Origin: Uloborus plumipes
Lineage: Eukaryota > Arthropoda > Arachnida > Araneae > Uloboridae
DNA: 64,000 nucleotides
Reading direction: 5' to 3'
NCBI GenBank assembly: GCA_038373865.1
Contig: JAXGGA010004484.1
Span: forward strand, 23,857 to 87,856
The notes below the pieces were generated by a model. That model was not told the origin of the DNA. It worked only from the letters and a program-made list of their open reading frames with translations, and did no database searches. Below are positions 11,649 through 24,989 of this stretch, piece after piece. The first letter of the stretch is position 1. Each line of letters opens with the position of its first letter. A program made the translations under genes and the position numbers.

Positions 11649-13209
11649 CACTGTGAGTCAAAATTATAAGGACAACTAAAAATAGTGCAGAAAAAAATTA
11701 TTTCCGAACTAAATCGAATAAAAGTTATACAAAAATGCTTTTTTATGCTGAAAATATTGTGGAATATGTAACATTTGAGAATAAAAAATATGAATGATTC
11801 GTGATTATTAAAAAAATTCATTTATAAACTTGGACAAAATTATAAGAACAATTAATGTTTCAAACTCACACCTGCTAATAATTTATAATTTTTGCCTTCG
11901 TTTCAACCACTTTTATCAATTTTGTTGTCATGGAGTTTGACAGTACCTTCAGAATATGTTTGATTTTTTCCCCCAAGCTTTTCGATAGAATTCGTAATTT
12001 TCTGCTTATTTTGATATTGGATGCTATTTTTGTAAATTTCATGGGCTAGAACACCACACAGACTTTCCACATGATAAATTTGATCGTGGCTTTTGGCTAA
12101 CCAGTCAAGTAGTTTTACAAAATTAGCCTCAAACAAAGATTTTTGTTTTTTCGGAAACATGCGACGAAGCATTATAATGCTGAAATAATTAGTCTCCGCT
12201 CTTAATAAGCGGTCCAAGATTTGGTACAAGATTACTTCCCAGTATATCAATATAGCTTTTAGAACGCATTCTGTCTTCCACAAAAACTATGGAAGTAGTT
12301 TTATCTTATGCAAAACCTTCCCATACAGTCAATGACCCACCTCCAAACGTACGCTTTGAAAAATTTTCTTTTCCTTTACGGGGATTATGCCAGAAGTAGT
12401 GAAAAAGTCTGGTCCATCCCATTTACACCTTTTCTCGTCAGAAAAGACAACAGCATCCTATTTCCCCCCATAGTGCTGTATTTTTTTTTTTTTTTTTGCG
12501 AACTGGCACTACCAATCTCTTATGAACTTTAGTAAGAGGCTGTTGTGACTTCAGTTTTCCATAATGAAACATTTTTTCGTTTCATAAAGCACGTCGGACA
12601 GTTCGACTACTGCACCATAAGTTTAATTCTTGTTTAATTTCTGTTGGTGTCTTTTTTTGGAGCAAGCTGGCCTTATTGTCATTCTTTTTACACAATCAGA
12701 AACAGAAGTTGGTCTATCTGTTCGCCTCTGCTCTCCATATTTGCCGGTATTTTTAAGGAAATTATAAATTACCGTTTTCAATCTATTCAGTTTCGTTGCA
12801 ATTTGACGTGCAGTTAGTCTTGAAGTTTTAAGCGCAAACCACTTTGCATTTCTCAAACTCCGAAAGTTTTGCCTAGTGGCGTAACTAAAAATAGACTGCG
12901 ACGATACCAATCGCTAATTGAGCATTTATATCGTTAAGTAGTGCCCTGTGAAGAGCAGAAAAACATGCAAATTTTGCTTTTCAGAACTGAAAAATATAGT
13001 TGTCCTTTTAATTTTGTCCAAGTCATACGGCTGTCTAAATCCAAAATGTAATGTATGAATATGAGTTTCCCATATATTTACATCAAAACTGATTAAAATA
13101 TTCTTCATTTACCAATAGTTTCCTGACATAAAATTTGCTTACTGTTCCAGGCAACGGTAGCCAAGATTTGGCGAGTGTTCCTTGGTCCTTATAATTTTGA
13201 CTACCAGTG
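11649..13209 (-). mobile_element. Tc1-family transposon, 1561 bp
   Basis: The left end CACTGTGAGTCAAAATTATA and the inverted right end CACTGGTAGTCAAAATTATA give TIRs of about 25 bp. Each end abuts a TA (11647-11648 and 13210-13211), the target duplication of Tc1/mariner elements. The length is usual for a complete Tc1 element. The transposase runs on the minus strand and is broken. GACAAAATTATAAG recurs inside near each end (11833 and the complement at about 13010), suggesting the internal repeat of long-IR Tc1 types. Confidence 0.9.
11903..12910 (-). pseudogene. Tc1 transposase, broken
   Basis: This is a relic of a DDE transposase that would cut and paste the surrounding element. The N-terminal piece (12623-12910) has the helix-turn-helix stretch SRLTARQIATKLNRLKTVIY and a following basic GEQRRTDRPTS segment. 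This matches the DNA-binding half and GRPR-like hook of Tc1 transposases. The C-terminal piece (11903-12283) has VKLLDWLAKSHDQIYHVESL, the counterpart of the VLDWPxxSPDLNPIExLW block that carries the last acidic residue; here the E is kept but SPDLNP is degraded. The two pieces are in different frames with stops between them (12284-12622), so no functional protein is made. The missing middle should hold the first two catalytic Asp residues. Confidence 0.85.
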
Positions 13210-13211
13210 TA

Positions 13212-13765
13212 ATAGGGGCGATTTGAGGAAGATACCATAGTTTCAACATTATTTTTGCTTATAGAATTTAATTTTTAATCAACCATTGTATAAACTATAT
13301 ATGTTGTGTATATTGCTCGTACAATACTTTAAGAACCTTTTAAAGAGACACATTTAAATTACATTAAAAAAATAACTTGCGCATCATTCGTTAGTATACG
13401 GTATTCTGGAACATAATGTTCGATTTCCTTTCCATCTCTTTCTCTCTCTTTCTCTCTCTCTTTCTCAATATGATGAATCTGATTTCAAAGTTGAACTTTT
13501 TGGACTATCTTTATCAACCTCGTATAATTGTTTAAGTGGGTAGATAACGAGGAGATAAAACCAGAACTGCGAACGTCATGCACACTGCACCCCGTATTGT
13601 GAAACTTATATGCATGCGGTTTATCAAAACTTAAGTTTTAATGTACATTGTATATTACCCAGTTACTTATTTAACAAACAATCTTACTTTATTTTTTATT
13701 TGAATTTGAGGGAAAACTTATTTCTATCTATTATTTTAAACTATTACTACCCACATTTACTTCAC
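13212..13765. other. No gene; (CT)n tract
   Basis: AT-rich. It contains a CTTT/CT-rich stretch at about 13434-13467. Nothing else recognised. Confidence 0.45.
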
Positions 13766-13975
13766 ACTCCAGGGTTCCCCCGTACCTGCCACAACTCGTG
13801 GTTTAACCGGGATGGTACCCTGAAGAGCACTCTGCTATTTTTGATCCACACCAAGGGCCGAGGAAAACCCTGGTCCCGCACCCCCAGAGGTATGTTTTAC
13901 TTGGTGGACTTTGTGACCACGACCCTTTTTAACATCGCACAGCCAACCCACATTTCCTGCATTTAAGGCCCAATT
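13766..13975. other. GC-rich island of unknown nature
   Basis: About 200 bp clearly richer in G+C than its surroundings, with sharp edges. Blocks include GGGTTCCCCCGTACCTGCC and AAGGGCCGAGGAAAACCCTG. One plus-strand frame is open to 13966, but I recognise no domain and the minus strand has stops. It could be an exon fragment, a SINE-like repeat or a piece of another element. Confidence 0.4.
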
Positions 13976-14086
13976 AAAAATTGTCGGAATAGCCCAACTT
14001 TTTCCTGGTGTTAAATGTTAGATCAGTTGTAAAAAAATGAGCTGGCGAGACCTAAGAAAAACACTTTTGGAAAACAAGGACTAAAG

Positions 14087-15120
<1,034 letters not shown>

Positions 15121-15708
15121 TACGAGTTAAGTAGGAAAATGTTTTACTTCGCGAATTTGGACAAAAGTTTGTAATAAAGTCAAAACATAAAATGATACAT
15201 TAATGATAAGACAAATATTTTTCCCCTCATAATTACTAACATTTCGACATGTGTCATGTCACTTAGTAAGTTTCAAAAAGTCCTCCAGGATACACGTAGG
15301 GCTTTACATATGGGCAGAGCTTTTAACGGCTTGTTTGACTTCAGAATTATTCCAAAGAGTCTCCCGCCGATAGATTTCTTCAATACCAGAAACATACGTA
15401 ACTCATTTGGTGCGAGATCAGGACTGCACGGTGGATGCTGTAAGCGTTCCCAACCAAGATTTGCAGTATACTTTTGTCTTGTCGTTGTCGAGTGTGGTCT
15501 GGAATTGTTATTTGACAACATGGCGCTAAATTTGAAAACAAGTTGACCAATTTCTCAAAATTCACCCATTGTAGTCTGAAGATGTATCAATGTCCATGTT
15601 GGAAAAATTGTCATGTCTTATGTTTAATAAAGCATTTCATTTTTCTACTTCCATACACACCTCTGTCCTTTATTACCAGGGTAACTTATTTTCTGACTCA
15701 CCCTCGTA
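15121..15708 (-). mobile_element. Internally deleted mariner element
   Basis: The right end, read inverted, is TACGAGGGTGAGTCAGAAAA. The left end TACGAGTTAAGTAGGAAAAT is a diverged counterpart, so the TIRs are recognisable but decayed. The TA that begins each end is the usual mariner target. At 588 bp it is less than half the usual 1.3 kb, consistent with loss of the N-terminal and catalytic core of the transposase. It lies in minus-strand orientation. Confidence 0.7.
15256..15521 (-). pseudogene. mariner transposase C-terminal fragment
   Basis: The minus-strand translation contains NNNSRPHSTTTRQK followed by LGWERLQHPPCSPDLAPNE and LKKSIGGRLF. These correspond to the HDNARPH and LGWxxLxHPPYSPDLAPSDYHLF blocks of mariner transposases. 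The final catalytic Asp position after SPDLAP (usually S-D-Y) reads N-E-L, so the active site is altered. Only about 80 codons remain of about 345. The upstream domain with the helix-turn-helix and first Asp is absent. It is a dead remnant. Confidence 0.85.
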
Positions 15709-17895
15709 TTTTTAATCAACATAGGCCTTTATTTGTCTATAATTAATTTTCCGCAGTGAAACTTCCACATTTAATACTCATGATATAAATTTAAGTTTTT
15801 AACAAAATGCCCGAAAACACAATTTCTTTATTCCTTCAATAAATGCAAGTTTAAACATTCATCAGGGGTAAAGTTCTTGGTTTAGTTGTTAGAAGTTCTA
15901 AGCGCATGAATTATTTAGTATATTTTAGTATCACTATTTGTGTATATTTTCTACAAGTTCTATGAGTCTACAAGTTTTGCATGCGGAATAACGCTTATGC
16001 TAATGTAGTATTACGTAAAATTTTAGACTTATATCTGAAGTTCTGAAGTATGTATAACAAGGCTTAACATTGTTAGTAAATTCATTTCAAGATTTCCTTT
16101 CAAATATGTGCAAGTTACCTCCCAAAATCTCAAACGTGCCTTAAATCTTACAAGAGGGGCATTGGCAATGAAATGTTTTCAAAGGTACTATATTTCTATA
16201 TTAATAAATATATAAAAGTAAGTGCATCTAGTGATATCTACTGCATTGTCCCAAAGCTTGATAGAATAAACATTTGCAGTTTCAACGCCGAATGAAGAAA
16301 AAAAAAACTTATCATACTCTTTCATTATTGGTTGTTATAAGATCGCTTCATTATGGTGGTGTGTCGAGAAAGTGCAGGACATTTTTTTTTTTTTTTACAA
16401 CTGAAGGACTTTTTCTAGGTTCAATTTTTGAAAGAAATTTTTTGTATAGTTTTTTCTTATCTTCCCTTTCTGTGCAATTATTCAACAAAGCTATAAAACT
16501 TTAAAAAAAAAGAAAAAAAAAACATGACTTGATATTTGAAGCTTTAATGCATATCTTTTTTTAATTTAAAATTTGGAGGGTTTTTTTTTTTTTTGCTTGC
16601 TGCTAGATAATTAACTTAAAAATTCACATTTTTACTTTTTATATTTAGTAGTATTGGAATATTTTTTATTTTAGATTATATTTTTATTTTAGCCTTATAT
16701 TCAACACATTTTTACTCATTCGAATGCTTAACTTTAGGAAGTAAAGTTAAAATAAATGAAAACACATCAAAAAATCTTAATAATTTGGGAATCCTCTGAA
16801 GTTGAGCCCTACGCCCGTTTTATTTGTCATCATAGGCATCGAATACTCTAATAAAACCTTGGAGTAGATTCAATAAGATTTGTATTTTTTCCTTGTATTT
16901 TTAGAATCATCACTTGAGTGGAAATTCTGTTCAATTTGTTGCTTTCATCTGTAGTTAACAAATTTTAGAAACACAAATGCAAAGCGAGATGTAAAATTAT
17001 ATTTTCAAAATAAATCGCACGTTGCTTTCTGCCTTCTGAAATTAAATTATTTATTTCAAAGATTTTTCTGGTAAAAAACTGAACAAAAGAAAAAGAAAAA
17101 CTCTTGTTATTCTCCTCTTTCTGACTTATTTTTTTCAGAGAATGCAATCGAATTTTCAGCTTGCAGCGAAACAAGTCTCCAAGGGATACAGAATAATTTC
17201 TAATTCATTTTACTTTTCCTTTACTACAAATAGAACTCAAAGAATTTTTACGACTTCTTACTTTTCGTTTTTATTTATTTTTTATATTTTTGCAGTCCAA
17301 CATTACATATTTAAAAGGAAAAGGACTCTCTCTCTCTCAAATAAAATTTCATAGGATAAGGAAAATGAAAAGTGTATAAAACAAACACTTCATGAATTTT
17401 ATAAACTTGTATAAATTTATTTATATTAGCTAATTTGCTTTGAATTTATTCAGTTTGCCATTCAGTGAGAATGCATTTTTCCAACGTTAAATTAGATACG
17501 ATAGAAGAATTTGCATTAGATATGATGTATATACTTGTCACATATATTCATTGTCACGTACAAAAGATATGTTTTTAATATTTTCTAAGAATTAAAGCGT
17601 AAAATGTGTACTTTTAGGCTTATAATGTGATACCCTGCATTGAAGAAAACACTTGTATTATTTCAGATATTATTTTTTGTGTGCAAAAATACTGTAGTTT
17701 GAAACAAATTATTCATACAGTATAATTTTAATTTACAATACAATTCTTAAGTGGATTCACCCACGCTTACTGGTCTATTTTAAACATTCTAACCAAATTG
17801 AACTATTTTACAAGCATATTTTTCAACTGAGAATCTAACTTCTGTTATTTAGAGGGTATCAGTATTAAAATTGCAGTATAAGAAACGGAAAGGTG
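15709..17895. other. No gene seen; homopolymer-rich
   Basis: AT-rich with A- or T-runs at about 16303, 16381, 16504 and 16579. Short open frames (for example 16965-17174 minus and 17142-17354 plus) are low-complexity K/F/S-rich translations without any family signature. Confidence 0.45.
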
Positions 17896-17905
17896 GTGAT
17901 AAGTA

Positions 17906-18215
17906 CACTGCACAAAAGGAACTGTTGTTTTTACAGTATAATACTGGCAGTTAAGGTTCCAATTTAAAACTAAAATACACAGTAATAAACTGTAAAACTT
18001 TCAATTTTACAGTTTTTTACTGTAAAGTTTGAAATTTTACAGTTTAATGCCGTAAAATTTAACAATATTATACTGCAAAAACAGCAGTATAATACTGGCA
18101 GCCGAGGTTCCAGTTTAAAACTGTAAAATGCACGGTAATAAACTTAAATCAGCAATTCTACAGTTTAGTGCGGTTTAATTAGCAATTTTACAATTTATTA
18201 CTGTAAAATTAACTG
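17906..18215. mobile_element. CACTG(T/C)AAAAA-family MITE, copy 1
   Basis: It starts CACTGCACAAAAGG right after a TA. It contains two copies of CAGTATAATACTGGCAG (about 17935 and 18090), each followed by a GGTTCCAATTTAAAACT-type block. Many short ACAGTAATAAACTGTAAAAT palindromic motifs lie between them. Non-coding. The right end is not sharply defined. The same building blocks occur at five other loci in this window. Confidence 0.75.
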
Positions 18216-18840
18216 AACGGGCTAATAATCGTGCACCGATTAGTGGTCTCCAAAATAGTTTTAACCTCTCGTTGTTTGTCGTTAGAGAATAGAACCATGA
18301 TTCTCATGACCTACTTAAAAGATCCAAGCTTGAACTAATTAATTAAACATATAGTCAAGTTAAATATTCAAGGTAAATTAGCAAACCTTTGTTCGTAACC
18401 CAATTTCTCAAGAAGTCTTAAAGTTAAGTTACATGTTAACACATTTAACTCGGGGATCGACATGTTCAAGAAAATTTTAGCAAAGCATATAAATTTTCCG
18501 TATCTTAGTATGGGTACAATAACTTGAGATACTTATTGGCAATCCATTTTCTTTCACGTTTATTGCTAAAAACATATGCGTACATTTAAAAATTTGATAC
18601 AAATTGAATTTGAGGACACTTCTATGTCAGATACATTTTTTAGAGCTTTTAAGCAAGTCCGAACGAAATGCGTGTTCTATCTCAACCCCCCCCCCCCCAC
18701 CTAGCAAATATTACTCTAAAATCAAACACTTAACCAGATTTTTTTAACCGGAAATTATATGCACTATATAATTAACGAGAAAATAGGTTTTGAGAAAAAT
18801 GAATTCAGTAGAAAATGTTTTCCTCCAAATTTATAATGCA
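18216..18840. other. No feature seen
   Basis: AT-rich apart from a C-run at about 18686-18697. No gene recognised. Confidence 0.4.
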
Positions 18841-19075
18841 GGTCAATGCAGGAACAATCCTGCATTTGCTCCGATATTTTGACACAAAATGATACCATTC
18901 TTAAATTTGGCGACAAGCATTGTTCCTGTACCGTCATGGTTGAGCGTGGGGTCGAAATGGCTTATCGAATTTAATGAGACATTTGTTATTTTAAATGAAG
19001 GAATTTACGGGGCCTAACAGTAAGTAAAGCATTTCATCGATCTCGCTTATATGACAGGATTGTTCCTGCAATGAC
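18841..19075. mobile_element. MITE, 235 bp, with ~22-bp TIRs
   Basis: GGTCAATGCAGGAACAATCC at the left matches the inverted right end GGTCATTGCAGGAACAATCC at 19 of 20 positions. A GCATTGTTCCTG copy also occurs internally at about 18918. Non-coding; superfamily and target duplication are unclear. Confidence 0.7.
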
Positions 19076-19249
19076 CAATTTTCACGGAAATATATTCCTT
19101 TTAGATTCATCACAGCAAATAGCGTGGCGTTTTATTTTTGTTTTTTTTTTGACATTGTGTGTGTATTTCCAAGATTTTGTTTCATTCACTCTTCCGAAAT
19201 CCTAGCCCCCCCCCCCCCAGACGAAAGAGCAATAAATTTCAGCCAATGA

Positions 19250-19465
19250 GCATCATTCTTTGCTAAACGCCCAAACACGTGACCCCAGCTAAATTTTCTG
19301 GGATGTTTGTGCTTTAGCCCGAGTGACGGTTGCAGTTAAGTTTCAACTCAGGCGTCTACTCTGGACAGCATTTGAGACATTCAGGCTTTCCAAATGGCGG
19401 CTCCGAACGCTTTGGGAAAAACCTGAGCTTCCCGGGCGGTTCGGATCAGCACTCTGATCGTCTTG
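19250..19465. promoter_or_regulatory. GC/CpG-rich island, possible promoter
   Basis: About 210 bp with roughly a dozen CpGs in an AT-rich, CpG-poor setting. It contains the E-box CACGTGACC (about 19276), CCAATGAGCATC just upstream at 19235, and CAAATGGCGGCTCCGAACG (about 19393), which resembles a YY1 site at a housekeeping-type start. An ATG within that motif opens only a 10-codon frame (MAAPNALGKT). No downstream exon is visible. A GC-rich repeat is an equally good explanation. Confidence 0.3.
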
Positions 19466-20750
19466 TCATTATATCTTAATTTAAAACGGCAAAGCTCTGA
19501 AAAAATAAAAATAATGTATACATTTTCCTAAACATGCACGTGCGTTGCTCTTATACTATTAACTCTAGTGTATAATGCTGCTGAATTATTTCACACTAAA
19601 TGAAACTAGGAATGTTTTTAATAAGAGTAGTGACAAGAATGATAAAGTAAATGCAACTTAAAATTTCAAAATAGTAACTAAATGGTAAAATAAAAACCAT
19701 ATACTAAAAACGACAAGTATGCCAGAAACAACTGATTTTGAGCTTTAGATAATACTTTTTATTCTACAAGTGATATTGAAAATGAAAAGGAAAACCTGTT
19801 TTTTATTCGGGAGAATATATTCATACTGAAAGATCTTAAACGTAAACTGACCGGTCGTGCAAAAGCCGAATGTTTAAAAATGCATCATGAAAAATGAGGC
19901 TATGTATTCTGGCATGCCTCATATTTCAAAACTAATTCACTTCATTTCGACAAAACGTGCATTATTTATATATCATAGCTTTAGAGATAAACCTTTGTTA
20001 TTTATTTTCACTTCATGTATATCTTTCTTTCTAACATAATATTTCCCCCATTTTAAAAGTACGCAACGCGCATATAAGGAAAAAGGGGAAAATAAAGATA
20101 AGTGAAAAATTGCAAGAAATCAAACTGCTACAAAAGTCTAGATTTTTTTTTCCTATTAGGAAGAATAATCAATTAAATAAATGAAACATATTTTTTTATG
20201 TACATTTGTCACGACTCTTAATGTCAAATCTTAACACAAAAACCGTATTTTAACACCTAAACAGTACTTGTTATTAAAATATATTTTTAAAAAATTAAAA
20301 CCAGTAACATATTTTACTCTTACCATAAAAAATATCAAAATAAATTTTTGTTTCATGCGTTTATTATTTCTTCCAATATGACTTACGATAAACATTAGTC
20401 CTTTTTTTTTTACCAATTTTCATCCCAAAAACGACTTGAAGCTGTTTTTCGTTGAGAACTTTGCAATTGGCTTTTAAAACTGTTCAATAGACACTCAACT
20501 AAGTTGACGGCATCAGTAGCAAAGATGAACCAGAAATGAGGCTTAAGCGAAATTAAGAAGGGGGAAATTTAGCTTAGCTTTATGAGTTATATTTATACTT
20601 GAATTATAGTACGATGATTTGTAAATCTTATTGCGCAATGATTAACTTATAGGGGGAAATGTTTATAAGAGTCAGGCAGTTTTCATTTTGATCAATTTTT
20701 TATGATATATTCTTCTAACGATTTAGGAGACACCTATTTTTCTTTCCCTT
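19466..20750. other. No feature seen
   Basis: AT-rich with no convincing exon or repeat boundary. Confidence 0.4.
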
Positions 20751-21172
20751 TGCCAGGGACCAGTATCATTTTTTCACGGCTGGAAACACACTGGTAACAA
20801 CTATATTTCGAAAAAAGGGCAATGCGTAAACGTGCCTCGTGCGTAATCGTGACCCGGTCTACCCTACAACACGACATTTAATTCATAAAATGAAACGTAC
20901 CGTAAATTTAATGAGGCAACTTCAGGGAATACTAGAAGGGGTGTCCATACGTTGTTGAAGAAAGTGTCATGTTTGAGCCCTATTGGTTCCAAGCACTGAG
21001 GTTAAGCCGTAGTGTTAGTGTACAACTTATGTAATAATATATGTAAATCATAATCAAGCTAGCAATTTTATCATCAAAATATGAAAAAAATGTGTTTTGC
21101 ATAGACATGTATCTCTTTAGACAGACGGACAGACAAACGGACGCTCTCAGATTTTAATAGTATAGAAGATTT
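20751..21172 (+). repeat. Interspersed repeat, poorly delimited
   Basis: The left part has CGTGCGTAATCGTGACCCGG and TCTACCCTA (about 20838-20872), reminiscent of termini built from GGGTAxxxxGGTCA motifs. The right part ends with AGACAGACGGACAGACAAAC and then TTTTAATAGTATAGAAGAT, the tail layout common to non-autonomous arthropod repeats. No coding region. Confidence 0.45.
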
Positions 21173-22578
21173 GAAAAATTGCAAAAAAAAGCAAAATTTA
21201 AAAGTTCTTAGCCAAAAAAAAAAGGAAAGGAAACCATAGAAAGGAAGATACAGCACTATTTTTACATTGCTAAATTTAAGATGAATGAAATACCTATGTT
21301 TTGTAAAAAATAGATGCAGGACGCAAAAATGTAAATGTTTTTTTTTAATTTAATGATGTTCAGTTTAATTTCTAAACCATAAAAGTTACCTCTTAACTCA
21401 TATTAAAGCAATTTATTATTTAGTTTCCAAACTTTTTAGCATTGAAAAAATGAAATTCAAAATTACGTTAAGCGTATCGTCTCTGTGTTTTGTTTTTTAA
21501 ATACTGGAAACAAATCGTTCTTTTTTTTTTATTTTTATTTTTAGATCTTATCAAATAAGGCAATATTTCTAATATATCTGAAAAACTGGATATCAAGTGC
21601 ATGAAGGAGGAAATCTAGCTACTTAATATCTGATTACTTACCCAAGGACGATGTAAAAATTGTTAATATAAGCCAATTTCAGATTTTTTAGTTTCATCAA
21701 GAACATTTTTCAATCGATATCCTCCTGTGGAAAGATATAAGAAAGAAGGCTGGCCTTATTATCTGTCTTGGCTCTTCAGTAGGAACTATTTTTACTTCTT
21801 TATTTTTTCTCAACTTCTCCACTTCTACATTTTTGAAACCAATCTGAAAGCAGTTAATATCGTCTTTCTCGTAATGTACGGAAATGTTCCAGATCAGGAA
21901 ATTAAAGTTGTCTAACCCCAGGGTTTCAAAAATGAGGTAAGACTAGTACTAAAAGAAATTGCGCCGAGTTCCATTTTACATTTTTAACAATAAAAGTCAT
22001 TCCATGGTAGATTTAAAATTCTGATCATTACGTAAAGTATATTAGCTATATATTCGGTATATGTGATTTGTTTTACAATTCCCGAAGCTTTAATGTTTCA
22101 CTCTTGACTATTAGGACATCAATGTAACTTTTTGGGTCAGCTTAACTATTTATTTCATAATTTTTTTAAGACAAGCAAATAGTATTTTTCATTTCATGAT
22201 AATGCTGTAAATAGGCATATTATCTTAAATCACAGGATAAACTTTTTTAAAGGGTTACTAAGTTTATTAGTGCATTATTTATTGCTAATTGCAAAAGTTG
22301 AATTTTAAAAGAATTAGCATAGTTTAAATTTAAATTTAAAAAATTCCCTTCATTCGACACTTTTGTTTTAAATTCTAGGCTCGAAATCATCTGGACAGAC
22401 AACACACATAAAATAATTACGAATTATAAATACAAGGAAACATACAAGTTAATTATTCACAACGTTAAAACTTTGAAATATTTGATTATTACCAACTAAT
22501 TTCATGAAAAAGGAATATATATTTTATTATTTTATTTATGTATATATTTTTTACATTCAATTGTTCTATGTTACATTA
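21173..22578. other. No feature seen
   Basis: AT-rich. A 62-codon frame at 21727-21915 has no recognisable features beyond aromatic residues typical of AT-rich sequence. Confidence 0.4.
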
Positions 22579-23025
22579 GGGTTGGTTCGGGTAAGTGGGC
22601 CACTAGGGTAAGTGAGCCATACCCCTAAAAACTGAAATGCGCGTATGATTTTTATACCTGTTTGTACTGATCATGTCAAATTTGATCACAGTGATTGCTT
22701 TTGCATATATTTGGGTTTCATGAAAAAAGTCTTGAATCACATAATTTACGTCAAAAAAATTTCAATTTTTTTTTTTTTTTTTTTGCGACTTCAAGCAACA
22801 TTTTTCAAAGAAGTGTTTTAATGTTAGTTTTTATTATTTTTTCTATATTCATCAAGTTTTCTTGTAGGGTTTAACCTAAAGTAAACATTGCAATAAGAAT
22901 TTTCATGCAAAGTAGTATTAATAAGTGTTTAAGGGAGGGGGTTTCACTTACCCCGTGGTTTTTCTCTATTAAGGTAAATGGGTCCCCTCACTATGGTGTA
23001 AGTGGGCCCCCTCATAATAACGATG
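22579..23025 (+). repeat. GGTAAGTGGGCC-motif repeat, copy 1
   Basis: It begins GGGTTGGTTCGGGTAAGTGG. Motifs of the type GGTAAGTGGGCC recur at about 22589, 22608, 22974 and 23000, with an inverted ACTTACCCCG at about 22947. The same left end followed by the same interior (ACTGAAATACGC, TTGCATATATTT) recurs at 43744. Such short subterminal motifs suggest a non-autonomous DNA element, but I cannot see clean TIRs. Confidence 0.55.
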
Positions 23026-24989
23026 ATTCCAAAATGAAAAGCAGTTTTGATGAAGCAATTTATATGATTAAATGAAAGATAATTATGAAGACCTAGAGCA
23101 AATTGATAGTTCAGCTACAAAAACTGCAAAAGCTGGTAACTATGTATTTGAAACTTGCATTAAAGAAAATCATAAAGTATTATGAAGGTCTAATTTTAAA
23201 ATATGATACAAATGAAAAATGCTGCAAAATTTGATAAAAAGAATAGAAATAACTATACATTTTATTGGTTTGATGTAGGTGATGTTAGAATTATAACTGA
23301 GGATGCAATGATAATGTTTCTCCCTCCGAAAACTTTAAGTAGACGCTGCCTTTAAGTGTTTCCATTTTTTTCAACCTATTTTTTTTTTTTTCTATTTTAT
23401 CAAAAACTAATCTCAATCGGTTTCATTATGTTTATTCAACATTAATTTATATGTAAAAGCAAAAAATACGCCTAATATCTTTTAATGATTTTCACTGACA
23501 TAATGGTTCTGTATTCCGCTTTAAAATTTTCTGTCATATACATTTAAATGTAAGCAGACATCTCATTAATGGAAACCATTTACAGAAAAATATTGCTACC
23601 TTCTGATAATTTCTGACAAACACATGTATTTTCCCTTTATGCACATTGTATCATTTATGCAAAACAATACTAATTCCGTTTTCTCCACAATGCTTATGTA
23701 ACTATTTATAACGAAATGACATTTTTATTAATTTTGTGTCAACTCGACCTTTTTACTGAAGTGTATTTTTAAGATGAAGAAGTAGCATTAAGAAACTCAA
23801 TTTTGTTTATTTATTTATTTATTTATTCATTTTTTTTGTGCGCCGATTAAATTAAGTTCAAGTCTTGTGACAGAATGACTGGCATAAAAACAAGATTTTT
23901 TAAGTTACATTTATGGCAACAACAAGAACGTTATATTTAATTAAAAATTGCATTTCACTCATGTAAAGTTACAGAATGAATAATAATGGGTGAAATAGGT
24001 GAATAATGTTGTTTATAACAACATTCCTATAAAATTTGTGGAAAACAAAAGATCATAAAACTTGGGAATTTCGTAGAACTGCTCTACACCAAAAATGTAG
24101 GCTCAGTGAAAATGTTTTTTTTTTTTTTTTTTTCATAAAAGCTGTGATTATTTTGTTAAGATTACGTACTGTTCGTACAGTACAATACGTATGTTCAGTT
24201 CGTTGATTTTCAATTTCCTTATGAAGGGAGGGAATTTTACTTACTGTATTTGCAGCACATAATTAAATGGTTTTTGTTCAGTGAAAGCAAAAGTTTTCAT
24301 TGTGTACTTATTGCTTTCAATATTTCAATTAAATTATTTAATCTTTTGGTAGAGAAATTTTCAATTGATTGATTATCTATCAATATTGCTTACTGTGTTC
24401 ACTACAGCCAATGCCTGACGTTTGTCAAAATTTATCATTTTTGAGACGGGTAGATAGAGAAACTCGTCAACTTTTGTTATTTGGCCAGTGAAATTCCTTC
24501 GATTACAGTCAATATTTTTTTTTCACCTATGGGTATACACTTTATTTTTATCGACTTTTTTCTCTTTTGCTTACTTATGTTTATCTTTTAGATCGATTTT
24601 TTATCATCTTAGTAATAATTTTTATTAATTGCTTTTTTTATTTGTAATTTCGTTTGGGTTTCATATTGTTTACGTTATTATTTTTTATTTAACTTTAACA
24701 CTAGGTTAAGGTGTTTCTCGAATGCTTTCAAAGCACATTCAGATTAGTTTTGACGGATAATTGCCGTAAGTTACGCCAAGAAGTTTTCATCATTTCTTGG
24801 AATATTCCTGAGTTTAAGTAAAATAATGTACGAAACATCTTAAACAAGTGAAACATAATCGTGGTTTCATTTTGGTGTGGGAAGAGAAATGTACATGCGC
24901 TTACAAGTTCTTTTTATTTTTTTTTAGTTTATAGCACGAGCACAGCCATGCGGATACAGCTAGTTTACACATGTGTAAATACACTTCAA
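23026..24989. other. No gene; simple repeats only
   Basis: AT-rich. Contains a (TTTA)n tract at about 23805-23828 and T-runs at about 23380 and 24115. No exon or TIR recognised. Confidence 0.45.

Noticed and set aside
18686..19218. C-homopolymers (also G-runs at 30103 and 33407) as functional G-quadruplex sites
   Set aside because: Single uninterrupted runs do not form the four-tract pattern and are common slippage tracts.
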